In this document: in pieces, positions 46,727 through 55,011 of the stretch | How the letters are laid out: each line of letters starts with the position of its first letter | Position numbering within the stretch: the first letter of the stretch is position 1 | From: an uncultured Opitutia bacterium | Lineage (GTDB): Bacteria; Verrucomicrobiota; Verrucomicrobiia; Opitutales; Opitutaceae | DNA length: 64,000 nt | Direction of reading: 5' to 3' | Assembly: GCA_903840415.1 (NCBI GenBank) | Contig: CAIMFY010000074.1 | Span: 124,001-188,000, forward strand | Translations under genes and position numbers: made by a program | The notes under the pieces: model-generated | The model's database searches: none | The model's input: the letters and a program-made list of their open reading frames with translations, nothing else | What the model was told of the DNA's origin: nothing

Positions 46727-48550
46727 ATGGAAAAACGTCCGTTTAGCGAACTTGGCCTCTCGGCCGACATCTTGAAGGCCGTGGAAAAAATGGGCTTCGA
46801 GGAAGCATCACCCATTCAGACCGCGGTGATTCCTGTCGCGCTCACCGGCAAAGACATCGTCGGCATGTCGTCCACGGGTTCGGGCAAGACGGCGGCGTTC
46901 GCCATTCCGGCGATCGAGCGCGTCGATCCCAAGGTGCGGGCAGTGCAGGTGCTCGTGTTGTGCCCGACGCGTGAGCTCGCGGTGCAGGTCGCGGAGGAGA
47001 CAGGCAAACTCGCGCTCTTCAAGCGTGGCGTGACGGGTGTGCCGATTTACGGCGGGCAGAGTTACGAGCGGCAGTTTCGGGCGCTCGCGGCCGGCGTGCA
47101 GGTCGTCATCGGCACTCCCGGCCGCGTGATGGATCATATGGAGCGCGGCACGCTCAAACTCGACCAGTTGAAACTCGTGGTGCTCGACGAAACCGACCGG
47201 ATGCTCGACATGGGCTTCCGCGACGACATCGAACACATCCTGAAGGCGACGCCGCAAACGCGGCAGCTGATGTTCTTCTCGGCGACGATTCCGCGGATGA
47301 TTCAGGATCTGATCGGCCGCTACTCGAAGAATCCCGAATGGATTAAAATCGAATCGGTCGCGCAGAACGCGCCGCAGGTGGAGCAGGTGTGGTTCGAGGT
47401 CGATCGCCGCTCGAAGATCGAGGCACTGACGCGGCTGATCGATGTGAACGATTTTCGCTACGGCATCATTTTCTGTAGCACGAAGATCATGGTTGATGAT
47501 CTCGACGAACACCTGCACTCGCGCGGCTATCTGACGGATCGGCTGCACGGCGACATTACGCAGGCGCAGCGCGACCGCGTGATGCAGAAATTCCGCGAGC
47601 GTAAATTCGAATTTCTCGTCGCGACTGACGTCGCCGCCCGCGGGCTCGATGTCGATGATCTCGAGGTGGTTTTTAATTTCGATCTGCCGAACGACGCCGA
47701 GGATTACACGCACCGCATCGGCCGCACGGGCCGCGCCGGCCGGAAGGGCCAGGCGTTCACCTTCGTCTCGGGTCAGGAACTCTACAAACTCCAGAGCATG
47801 GTGCGCTGGGCGAAACTTGATGTGCGGCGCGGCAAAATCCCGTCGCTGGACGAAGTTGATGAGGCGCGCACGGGCGTGTTTTTCGAAAAAATCCGCGCGA
47901 CGCTCGAAGCGAAGAATTTCAAGCCGCACGACCGGATGATCGATCGGCTGCTCGATCAGGGCTACGCGAGCACGGACATTTGCTCGGCGCTGATTCACTT
48001 GCTGCAAGGCGCGCCGGGTGTGAGCGGATCGTCGGCGAAGGCCGGAGCGGTTGCCAAGGCCCAGCCCGCGTTGACGAATCCGGCGTCGTCGGAAAAATCG
48101 GTGAAGCCAGCGCCCTCGTGGGCGAAACATGCTGCGGCGCCGAAAGCGAAACCGGTGGTGGAGCGGCCGGCGGCCGTTGCGCCGGTGCTGGCAGCAGCGG
48201 TAGTGGAAGACGCACCACCAGCGGAATCAGACGAAGGCGAGGCCGAGCAACGCGCGCGCAAATCGAAATACGAGCGGCCGGCGCGCACCGGCCGCGAGCC
48301 GGGTTTCGCGACCGTGTTTCTAAACGTCGGGCGCAAACAACTCGTCACGCCGGCGGATATCGTCGGGAAAATCGCCGGCGTCACGCGTTTGCCCGCGACC
48401 GTCGTCGGCGCGATCGACATTCATCAGCGCCACACGCTCGTCGACGTGGCGGAGGCAGAGGCCGATTTCATCGTGCAAAAACTGACGGGAATCAAAGTGA
48501 AAAACATCGCGCTCGAGCCGGCGCGGGCCGGCAACGAAACCGTATCGTGA
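46727..48550 (+). CDS. DEAD-box RNA helicase with DbpA-type RNA-binding domain
   Basis: The 607-residue protein has the helicase core with Q motif (SPIQTAVIP), motif I STGSGKT, motif Ia PTRELA, motif III SAT and motif VI HRIGRTGRAG. Motif II reads D-E-T-D, not the usual D-E-A-D. After a low-complexity Ala/Pro/Lys linker at about residues 430-520, the C-terminal ~75 residues (TVFLNVGRKQLVTPADIVG) form a DbpA-like RNA-binding domain, which in DbpA targets 23S rRNA. A role in ribosome assembly or cold-stress RNA remodelling is likely. The ATG at 46727 starts the family N-terminus. Confidence 0.9.
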   Translation: MEKRPFSELGLSADILKAVEKMGFEEASPIQTAVIPVALTGKDIVGMSSTGSGKTAAFAIPAIERVDPKVRAVQVLVLCPTRELAVQVAEETGKLALFKRGVTGVPIYGGQSYERQFRALAAGVQVVIGTPGRVMDHMERGTLKLDQLKLVVLDETDRMLDMGFRDDIEHILKATPQTRQLMFFSATIPRMIQDLIGRYSKNPEWIKIESVAQNAPQVEQVWFEVDRRSKIEALTRLIDVNDFRYGIIFCSTKIMVDDLDEHLHSRGYLTDRLHGDITQAQRDRVMQKFRERKFEFLVATDVAARGLDVDDLEVVFNFDLPNDAEDYTHRIGRTGRAGRKGQAFTFVSGQELYKLQSMVRWAKLDVRRGKIPSLDEVDEARTGVFFEKIRATLEAKNFKPHDRMIDRLLDQGYASTDICSALIHLLQGAPGVSGSSAKAGAVAKAQPALTNPASSEKSVKPAPSWAKHAAAPKAKPVVERPAAVAPVLAAAVVEDAPPAESDEGEAEQRARKSKYERPARTGREPGFATVFLNVGRKQLVTPADIVGKIAGVTRLPATVVGAIDIHQRHTLVDVAEAEADFIVQKLTGIKVKNIALEPARAGNETVS

Positions 48551-48564
48551 TCCGGCGTGGTCGT

Positions 48565-48586
48565 CGCGGCGGCATCGACCGCCGCG
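48565..48586 (+). terminator. GC-rich hairpin after the helicase gene
   Basis: CGCGGCGG and CCGCCGCG form a perfect 8-base stem with a 6-base loop, 14 bases after the helicase stop. There is no U-tract, so it may stabilise the mRNA end rather than terminate on its own. Confidence 0.45.
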
Positions 48587-48600
48587 GCGGCGCCGCATCC

Positions 48601-48630
48601 TTGACACTACGACCCGCGCGCCGCTATTCC
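48601..48630 (+). promoter_or_regulatory. Candidate sigma-70 promoter for the HNH gene
   Basis: A consensus -35 TTGACA (48601-48606) is followed after 18 bases by TATTCC (48625-48630). Transcription would begin near 48637, leaving almost no leader before the ATG at 48642, which has no Shine-Dalgarno sequence. Confidence 0.4.
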
Positions 48631-48641
48631 CTCGGCCCCGT

Positions 48642-49259
48642 ATGGAGGTCGCGCTCGATCAACCGGTGTTGGTTTTGAACCGCCTGTGGCAGGCGGTGAA
48701 CGTCATTGGCGCGCGCCGGGCATTCGGTTTGCTCGCCCGCGGACACGCGCAAGTCGTGCATCATTACGAGGATGATTTCCGGACGTTCGCGCTGCTCGAC
48801 TGGATCGATTTTTCGGTGAGCAATCCGCCGATAGAGGTGCTTGAAACCGTGCACACGCCGAGTCGCACCATTCGACTGCCGCGCGTGATCCTGCTGACAT
48901 TTTTCGACAAGCTGCCGTGCAAGGAACTGAAGCTCACGCGCAACAACGTCTTCGAGCGGGACAAGAACCACTGCCAGTATTGCGCGAAGACTTTCCCGCG
49001 CGAACAGCTCAACCTCGACCACGTGATCCCGCGCGACTACGGCGGGAAGACCACGTGGGAAAACATCGTGTGCTCGTGCATCCGGTGCAACACCCGCAAG
49101 TCCAACCGCCTGCCGCACGAGGCGCACATGCGGCTCATCCGGAAACCCGTTCGCCCGAAGTGGCGCCCCGTGATCTCGCTCGTGTTGGGCAACCAGAAAC
49201 ACGAGATGTGGAAAGACTTTCTCGACGTCGCCTATTGGAACGTGGAACTCGAGGAGTGA
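48642..49259 (+). CDS. HNH endonuclease family protein
   Basis: The 205-residue protein has a helical N-terminal domain and a C-terminal HNH nuclease fold. Cys111 and Cys114 (CQYC) and Cys146 and Cys149 (CIRC) form the structural zinc site. Asp126-His127 in NLDHVIPRDYGG and Asn141 make up the H-N-H core. Proteins of this type are widespread and encoded singly in Bacteroidota, cyanobacteria and Verrucomicrobiota; their role is not established. There is no methylase or toxin partner nearby, so a restriction system is unlikely. It converges on the small membrane protein gene. Confidence 0.87.
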   Translation: MEVALDQPVLVLNRLWQAVNVIGARRAFGLLARGHAQVVHHYEDDFRTFALLDWIDFSVSNPPIEVLETVHTPSRTIRLPRVILLTFFDKLPCKELKLTRNNVFERDKNHCQYCAKTFPREQLNLDHVIPRDYGGKTTWENIVCSCIRCNTRKSNRLPHEAHMRLIRKPVRPKWRPVISLVLGNQKHEMWKDFLDVAYWNVELEE

Positions 49260-49289
49260 CGCGGAACCGGCCCGGTCCGGACGGCCAAG

Positions 49290-49487
49290 TTATTTTTTGG
49301 TGGACTCCTGGCGCATAGCGACCCACAGCACGGCGGCCGCAATGAGATCGATTGCAGCGGCGAGGAGGCGCAGCGGGAGCGGGATGCGGGTCGCCAGCGT
49401 CGCGAGCGCGATCGCTCCGACGACGAGCACGATAATCAGGAGTGTGAGCATGCGTTTCTGGCGGGAGATCTTTTCCGCGGGCGTCAT
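49290..49487 (-). CDS. Small two-helix membrane protein, 65 residues
   Basis: The short protein has a basic N-terminus (EKISRQKRM), two hydrophobic helices (LTLLIIVLVVGAIALATLA and LRLLAAAIDLIAAAVLWVA) and a short charged tail. Its start overlaps the stop of the upstream histidine-kinase gene by four bases, so it is translated with it. No family is recognised. It might anchor or modulate the soluble kinase. Confidence 0.6.
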   Translation of the reverse strand: MTPAEKISRQKRMLTLLIIVLVVGAIALATLATRIPLPLRLLAAAIDLIAAAVLWVAMRQESTKK

Positions 49488-51190
49488 TTGGCGAGTGGCA
49501 GCGTGACGCGCATCGTCGTGCCGGTGGGACTGGTGGAAAGAACGGCGATGTCGCCGTGGTGGGAGAGAAGGATGCGCTTGGCGATCGCGAGGCCGAGGCC
49601 AGTGCCGTCGGCGCGGCCCGAGAGAAACGAATCGAACACGCGGTCGCGGATTTTTTCGGGAATGCCGGTGCCGTTGTCGGCCATGTCTACTTGCACCAGG
49701 TGCGCGCCTTCGCGTTCGTCGGTGGTGGCGGTGATGGTGATGTTGCCGCCGTCCGGCATCGCCTGCGTGGCATTGATCATCAGGTTGAGGAGGACCTGCT
49801 GAATCTGGCCCTTGTGCACTTCGACGACGAGCGGTTGCACCGGCGGTTCGAAGCGCAGGGCGACCTTGCTTTGCGCGAGCTTGAGGCGGACGAGCACCAG
49901 GGTGTCCTCGATGATGTCGGCGAGTGACCAGCGGGAGTGCAGGCTCGAGGGCGCCTTCGCGAAACCGAGCACGCGGGTGACGATCGATTCGAGTTGATCG
50001 AGTTTTTCGCCGATGACGCGCATGTCGGTGTGGCGTGGATCGTTCTCGGGGAAGTCGACTCCGAGTCCGCCGTGGAGGAGTTTCAGGACGGTAAGCGGGT
50101 TGCGAATCTCGTGGGCGATTTCGGCGGCGAGGAGGCCGAGGGTGGTGAGGCGTTCGTTCTTGCGGAGCGTGTCTTCGCTTTGAAACACGCGCGAGTAGAG
50201 GCGGGCATTTTCGAGCGCGACGGCGCCGAGGCTGGCGAGCGTGGTGCAGAGGCGTTTTTCGTCGTTGGCGAACCGGTGAATATGGTCCGTGAACACCGCG
50301 AGCACGCAGAGCACGTCGTTGTCGAAGAGCAACGGCGTGGCGAGCATGGAGCGCAGGGTGGGATCGCGCGGAAGGTCAAGAAGTTCAGAATTTTCGGGCG
50401 CCTGCACATCGAGGAACGCGACTTGGCGGCGCGTATGCACGGCCGCGGCGGCGAGGCACGAATTGACCGGAAGCGATCCGGCGGGCGGCGACACGGTGCC
50501 GGAGGTCGCGACGAAGGCGCAGCGGAGCATGCGGGTGGCGGCGTCGTGCAAATAGAGCACACAAGTATGCGAGCCCAACAGGTCATTGGCGGCGTGCGTG
50601 AGTGTGTCGAAGAGATCGTATTGCTCGAGCTTAGTGACGAGTGACTGGCCGGCGGTGATGAGCGACTCTAGTTGGCGCGCCTTGTCCTTGAGATGCGCGA
50701 GTTGCCAGAGCCGCTGCATCACGAGCGCGGCCTCGGTCGTGAACCGCTCCAGGAGGGTAAGGTCGCCGGCTTCAAACCCGCCCACGCGGTCGCACTCTAG
50801 ATCGATCACGCCGATGACGTGTTCGCCATCCATCATCGGCGCCGCCATTTCGCAGCGTGCGGCGGAGCGCACCGCGATGTAGCGCGGTTCGACCGTGACA
50901 TCGGGCACGAGGAGCGAACGGTGGTGGAGCACGCACCAACCGGTGATGCCGTGACCAAGTTTCAGTTCGGAAGCGGCGTTTTCGGCGGCGTAAACTTCGG
51001 TGGCGACCTCGATGCCGAGGTGGCCGGTGTCGGGATTGAGTAACGCGATCGAGCCGGAGTCGGCGTGGAACGTGGCGACCACGATCTCAAGCATTTCGCG
51101 AAGTGCGGATGCCGGATCGGTCGAGCGCGACGCAAGCGCCGCCACGCGATAGAGCGCGGGCAGCAGGCGGGCGTCGTCAGACAATGGCAT
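49484..51190 (-). CDS. GAF-domain sensor histidine kinase (soluble)
   Basis: The 568-residue protein has no membrane helix. Two GAF domains lie at about residues 25-165 and 190-345. The kinase core follows: H-box AAEIAHEIRNPLTVLK with the phosphorylated His near residue 360, N-box LLNLMINATQAMPDGG, and DNGTGIPEKI and GTGLGLAIAKRI ATP-binding loops. It would sense a small cytoplasmic ligand and pass phosphate to a response regulator, none of which is encoded nearby. The ATG at 51190 is preferred to the TTG at 51226. It overlaps the next small membrane-protein gene by four bases. Confidence 0.9.
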   Translation of the reverse strand: MPLSDDARLLPALYRVAALASRSTDPASALREMLEIVVATFHADSGSIALLNPDTGHLGIEVATEVYAAENAASELKLGHGITGWCVLHHRSLLVPDVTVEPRYIAVRSAARCEMAAPMMDGEHVIGVIDLECDRVGGFEAGDLTLLERFTTEAALVMQRLWQLAHLKDKARQLESLITAGQSLVTKLEQYDLFDTLTHAANDLLGSHTCVLYLHDAATRMLRCAFVATSGTVSPPAGSLPVNSCLAAAAVHTRRQVAFLDVQAPENSELLDLPRDPTLRSMLATPLLFDNDVLCVLAVFTDHIHRFANDEKRLCTTLASLGAVALENARLYSRVFQSEDTLRKNERLTTLGLLAAEIAHEIRNPLTVLKLLHGGLGVDFPENDPRHTDMRVIGEKLDQLESIVTRVLGFAKAPSSLHSRWSLADIIEDTLVLVRLKLAQSKVALRFEPPVQPLVVEVHKGQIQQVLLNLMINATQAMPDGGNITITATTDEREGAHLVQVDMADNGTGIPEKIRDRVFDSFLSGRADGTGLGLAIAKRILLSHHGDIAVLSTSPTGTTMRVTLPLAK

Positions 51191-51263
51191 GGCGGACGCA
51201 GACTTGAACGGACGGTGCCGACTCAAACAACCCGAAACCGCTGCGGTTCATCGGAGGAGGTTG

Positions 51264-51995
51264 TCATGTGGCAGGGGAAGACAGTCGGCTAATCTTGAAG
51301 TGGCGGATGATCTGATGGCTTTGCACCGTGCGAAAGGCGAAATAACCGGTGGTCAGTGGATGCGGATCGGTGAAGGAAAATATCTTTTCGCCGTCGCGCC
51401 AAAATTCCGTCGTGCCTCCGTCCCGGACGACGATCCTGAGGTTGTAAACGTGATTGGGAACCAGGAGAAAATCGGCGGCGCTCAAATCATGCTGCGGCAG
51501 CAACGGGCGTGCGCTGGTGCCGTCGTAACGTCGAAAACGGGACGTCGTGTTGTTATTGCCGCCGTAGCCGACATAATAAGTCTGCAGACTGTCGTAGTCG
51601 GAGAAACGGCCCGAGCGCCCGGCCGGAAGCGCACCGGCTGGCCGCGTGGGGTCCTGCGCCATCCAGAAACAGTTCAGGTCGGAAAGGCGATCGTGCGGGC
51701 CGTCGTGGACGGCGACTTCCACCTCATAGGAAATTTCGAGTGGAGCAGTCAGGCGCGGGCGAAACCAAAGAGTGGTGCCACCCACATCCTCGATGACAAG
51801 TGCTCCCTCGCGCAACGCTACGCTGCCACCGGGCATCTGCTCGATGGACCATTGGCGCAGGTCGCGATCAAAGTCGTCGCTGAAAAGCACGGGCCCAGAC
51901 TCGTCCGCCGCCCGGAGGAGGAGTGGCACGGCGAGCAGCACGGCCGCAAGCCGGGTCGTCCTGAGCCAAAGCTGACAGGCGGCGGAAAGGTTCAT
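51264..51995 (-). CDS. Secreted DUF6250 protein
   Basis: The 243-residue exported protein (LLAVPLLLRA signal) has a beta-sandwich with the hallmarks of DUF6250: a CFWMAQDP segment, a SDYDSLQTYYVGYGGNNNT block, RFRRYDG and a LLLVPNHVYNLRIVV-like strand. Family members are concanavalin-like and often lie near polysaccharide-degradation genes, so carbohydrate binding or cleavage is likely. Here it stands alone between the kinase and glnD. Confidence 0.78.
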   Translation of the reverse strand: MNLSAACQLWLRTTRLAAVLLAVPLLLRAADESGPVLFSDDFDRDLRQWSIEQMPGGSVALREGALVIEDVGGTTLWFRPRLTAPLEISYEVEVAVHDGPHDRLSDLNCFWMAQDPTRPAGALPAGRSGRFSDYDSLQTYYVGYGGNNNTTSRFRRYDGTSARPLLPQHDLSAADFLLVPNHVYNLRIVVRDGGTTEFWRDGEKIFSFTDPHPLTTGYFAFRTVQSHQIIRHFKISRLSSPAT

Positions 51996-52080
51996 GCCAC
52001 AGAATCAACTTTGAATTTCCCGCAGTCAGCAGCGCAAATTTGCCCACACGCGAACCGCGGTCCGCGCGCCCAACTCCGGG

Positions 52081-54879
52081 CTATCTCGGCGCGGCGGGCG
52101 TGGGAGTTATGACCTCGCTGAGAGCGTCGCGCAGGGCCACAAGCCGGGTGTTGTCTTCGACCGGTTCGTGGTTGGCGTGCTCGATATAAAACGTGTCGAT
52201 CGCGACGCCGCGCTCGGTGCCGATGCGCGCAAAGGTGATGTCGAAGTTGTGATCGGAGATCGTTTTCGCGAGGCGGTAGAGGAGGCCGATTTGATCGCGG
52301 GCTTGAATCTCGACGATGGTGCGCTGCATCGAGAGCTCGTGATAAACGTCCACGGTCGGAGGAAACGAACTGTGCAGCAGTTCGCCGCTGGGCGAGGAGA
52401 GGTAGCGCGTAGAGGCGATCTTCTTGGCCTGGGCCGCGATGTCCGGCATGAGATCTTTGTGGGCGACGAGCGCCTCTTCGATCGTCTTCGCGAATTTTTC
52501 CTGGGCAGTGCCGCTCTGGACGATGCCGCGGCCCGGCTCGACGACGTAGAAGGTGTCGATCGCGATGTGGTCGGTGCGGGAAATAACCTTGGCGCCGAGA
52601 ATGTTGAGGCCGGCGACGCTGAAGGCACCGGCGAGTTTGTAGAAGAGGCCGGCGCGATCCCAAGTGACGATGTTGACGACAGTGAGCGAGCGGTTGAGGT
52701 CGTCCTTCCACTCGATGATGGGGCGGAGAGAGCCGACGGAATCGGCGCTGGTGATCGAGGTCAGGAGCCGGTTGACCATTTGAATGTGCAGGGCGACTTC
52801 ATCCGTGTCGGTGTGGATGAAGTAGCGATCGGGGAGGAGGCCGAAGTGGGCGTTGATCTCGTCGGCGCTGATACCGGGGATGGATTTCGCGATGAGTTCC
52901 TGTTGGGTCATTTTTTTCTTTTCCAGATAACCAAGTTCGAGGGCGGCACCGTGTTTCAGGCGCTCCAGAGTGGCGCGATACAGCGAGGTATGCAACGTGT
53001 CCTTGTAGCTGTTCCAGAGATCCGCCGAGGTGGCGCGGGCGTCGCAAAACGTGTGGACATAGAGTTGCCGGAGGTGTTCGGGGTCGCCCACGAGTTCGGC
53101 AAAGGCGGTGGCGGTCTTGGGATCATCAACGTCTCGCTTCTGCCAGAATCGTGCCATCGCGAGATGATTTTTGATGGTAAAAATGACGAGTTCGCGACCT
53201 TCCGGGGACACCGCAAGTCGCTCCAGGATCGGTTCTGCCAGCCGGACGCCGGTTTCCGCGTGGCCGCGGATACCCTCGGCTTTTCCGATGTCATGAAGGA
53301 GCAGTGTGAGGTAGAGCAGGGCGGGGTCGGCGCACTCGTGGAGGACGGCGCGGTATTTGAGCGTGATGGGTTCGGCCTCGCTGAAGATGCGGTCGAGTTC
53401 GCCGATGGCATTGAGCGTGTGCACGTCGGCGGTATAGCGGTGATAGAACTCATGTTGCACGAGGCAGGTGAGCGCGTCGAACTGCGGGATGAACCGGCCG
53501 AGCACACCGAGTTCGTGCATCCGCGCGAGCACTGGGCGGACCGCGCCAACTTCGGAAAGAATCGCGCGGAAACAAACGCCAGCATCCGCCGAGGCCGCGA
53601 CTTCGGGCGTGAGGCGGGGCAGCGAATGGCGAATCAACTCGGCGAGATGGAAGTCGAACGGCGCATCAAGCTGCTGGCTGTGGCGGAAAACGCGGATGAG
53701 CCGCACCGGGTCCTGAATGAAAACGTCGGGACTTTCCGCCGCGAGTTCCCGGCCGCGCAGCACGAAGCCGTCGAGGCGCTTGGCGCGCTGGAAGCGGGCG
53801 GCCCGCATCGCGGCGCGAAACGAACCGCGGACCGGGCCGACCGCGCTGAGACTGAGCGCGAGGCGCTCTTCGACGAGCTTCGACACGCGGTAGACGTTCT
53901 GCGCCGCGCGGTAGTAGTCGGCCATAAAGCGCTCGACGCGCGCGAGCATGTCGGTCTCGCCATAGCCGAGGTTTTGCGCGATGCGCGGTTGCATATCGAG
54001 GCTCATCATGTCCGTCGGGCGGGGACTGAGAAAATGCAGCTCGTTGCGGACCCGGAGCAGGAAATCGTAGCCGTGGCGAAACGCGACGAGATCGGCAGCG
54101 CGCAGGTAGTTTTGCGCGGCGAGCTCATCGAGGGTCATGATGCCGAGCTTCACGCGCGCCATCCACACGGCGTTCTGGTAGTCGCGCAGGCCGCCGACGC
54201 CGTTCTTAATATCAGGCTCCTGATTGAAAACGGTGTTGGAATATTTCGCGCGGCGATTCGCCTGATCGTCGAGACGGTCGCTGATATAGCCCTTCGGATC
54301 CTCAGTGGTGTAGTAGCTGTGGTAGGCTTGGCTGAACGTATCGTAGAGGCTCGGGGAACCGGCGATGAGTCGCGCTTCGAGGAGCGCGGTCTTTGACTGG
54401 ATTTCGCGCCGCGCCTCGACAAACACATCGTCCACGGTGCGCGTGGAGTGTCCGACTTTCAGGCCGCAGTCCCAGAGAATGTAGAGGATTTCGTTGGTGA
54501 GATGCTGCTGCAGCGGTTTGGCGACGGCGGGCTTCGTCTTGGTGGGGAAAAGAAACATCACGTCGATATCACTCCACGGCGACAGCTCGCTCCGGCCGTA
54601 ACCGCCGAGTGCGACGAGTGCCACCGGCGCGGGCAGCGGACCGTGCATCCGCACAAAGGAATCCACGGCATAGTCGAACAGGCGGCCGAGCAACGCATCG
54701 ATGATCTGGGCGCGTTCGTGAGTGATCGTGAGACCGGACGCGCCATCCTCGTGGCGGACGCGCAACGCGGCGGTTTCGGTTTTGAGAAATTCCTTGCACG
54801 CTGCCAGCCGCACGGGGATCGGGATATCGCCGGTGAAACGCAGGCACACCTCGGCGCGGGACTGGACGTTGTCAGGCAT
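52081..54879 (-). CDS. glnD: PII uridylyltransferase / uridylyl-removing enzyme
   Basis: GlnD senses glutamine and modifies the PII protein to control nitrogen assimilation. The 932-residue protein has all four parts: a nucleotidyltransferase domain (GGYGRSELSPWSDID at about residues 92-106), a helical linker, an HD hydrolase domain (LLHDIGKAEGIRGHAE near 525) and two ACT domains at about 730-800 and 850-920 that bind glutamine. Length and order match the family. No glnB, glnK, glnE or amtB lies in the window. It diverges from valS over 132 bases. Confidence 0.94.
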   Translation of the reverse strand: MPDNVQSRAEVCLRFTGDIPIPVRLAACKEFLKTETAALRVRHEDGASGLTITHERAQIIDALLGRLFDYAVDSFVRMHGPLPAPVALVALGGYGRSELSPWSDIDVMFLFPTKTKPAVAKPLQQHLTNEILYILWDCGLKVGHSTRTVDDVFVEARREIQSKTALLEARLIAGSPSLYDTFSQAYHSYYTTEDPKGYISDRLDDQANRRAKYSNTVFNQEPDIKNGVGGLRDYQNAVWMARVKLGIMTLDELAAQNYLRAADLVAFRHGYDFLLRVRNELHFLSPRPTDMMSLDMQPRIAQNLGYGETDMLARVERFMADYYRAAQNVYRVSKLVEERLALSLSAVGPVRGSFRAAMRAARFQRAKRLDGFVLRGRELAAESPDVFIQDPVRLIRVFRHSQQLDAPFDFHLAELIRHSLPRLTPEVAASADAGVCFRAILSEVGAVRPVLARMHELGVLGRFIPQFDALTCLVQHEFYHRYTADVHTLNAIGELDRIFSEAEPITLKYRAVLHECADPALLYLTLLLHDIGKAEGIRGHAETGVRLAEPILERLAVSPEGRELVIFTIKNHLAMARFWQKRDVDDPKTATAFAELVGDPEHLRQLYVHTFCDARATSADLWNSYKDTLHTSLYRATLERLKHGAALELGYLEKKKMTQQELIAKSIPGISADEINAHFGLLPDRYFIHTDTDEVALHIQMVNRLLTSITSADSVGSLRPIIEWKDDLNRSLTVVNIVTWDRAGLFYKLAGAFSVAGLNILGAKVISRTDHIAIDTFYVVEPGRGIVQSGTAQEKFAKTIEEALVAHKDLMPDIAAQAKKIASTRYLSSPSGELLHSSFPPTVDVYHELSMQRTIVEIQARDQIGLLYRLAKTISDHNFDITFARIGTERGVAIDTFYIEHANHEPVEDNTRLVALRDALSEVITPTPAAPR

Positions 54880-55011
54880 GAATCGGGCAAGAGAACGTAA
54901 AATCTCCGGACGCGCGAGGGGGATTTTTACCGTGACGCGGATTTCGTTTTAACCACTTGCATCGCAGTGGCGCGGCCGGTTTTCTCCCGAATTCCCAACC
55001 TGCACTGACCG
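54880..55011. promoter_or_regulatory. Divergent glnD/valS intergenic region
   Basis: These 132 bases hold the promoters of both genes. A small CCACT...AGTGG repeat lies near 54952-54970. No T-box leader is evident upstream of valS, and no sigma-54 -24/-12 pair was found for glnD. Confidence 0.35.

Noticed and set aside
46808-48130. 440-codon minus-strand open frame over the helicase
   Set aside because: Antisense shadow of a gene with all helicase motifs.
48642-49259. HNH protein as a restriction or defence nuclease
   Set aside because: No methyltransferase, toxin partner or defence neighbour; similar solitary HNH proteins are widespread.
52168-54396. 742-codon plus-strand open frame over glnD
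   Set aside because: Antisense shadow; the minus strand has all four GlnD domains.
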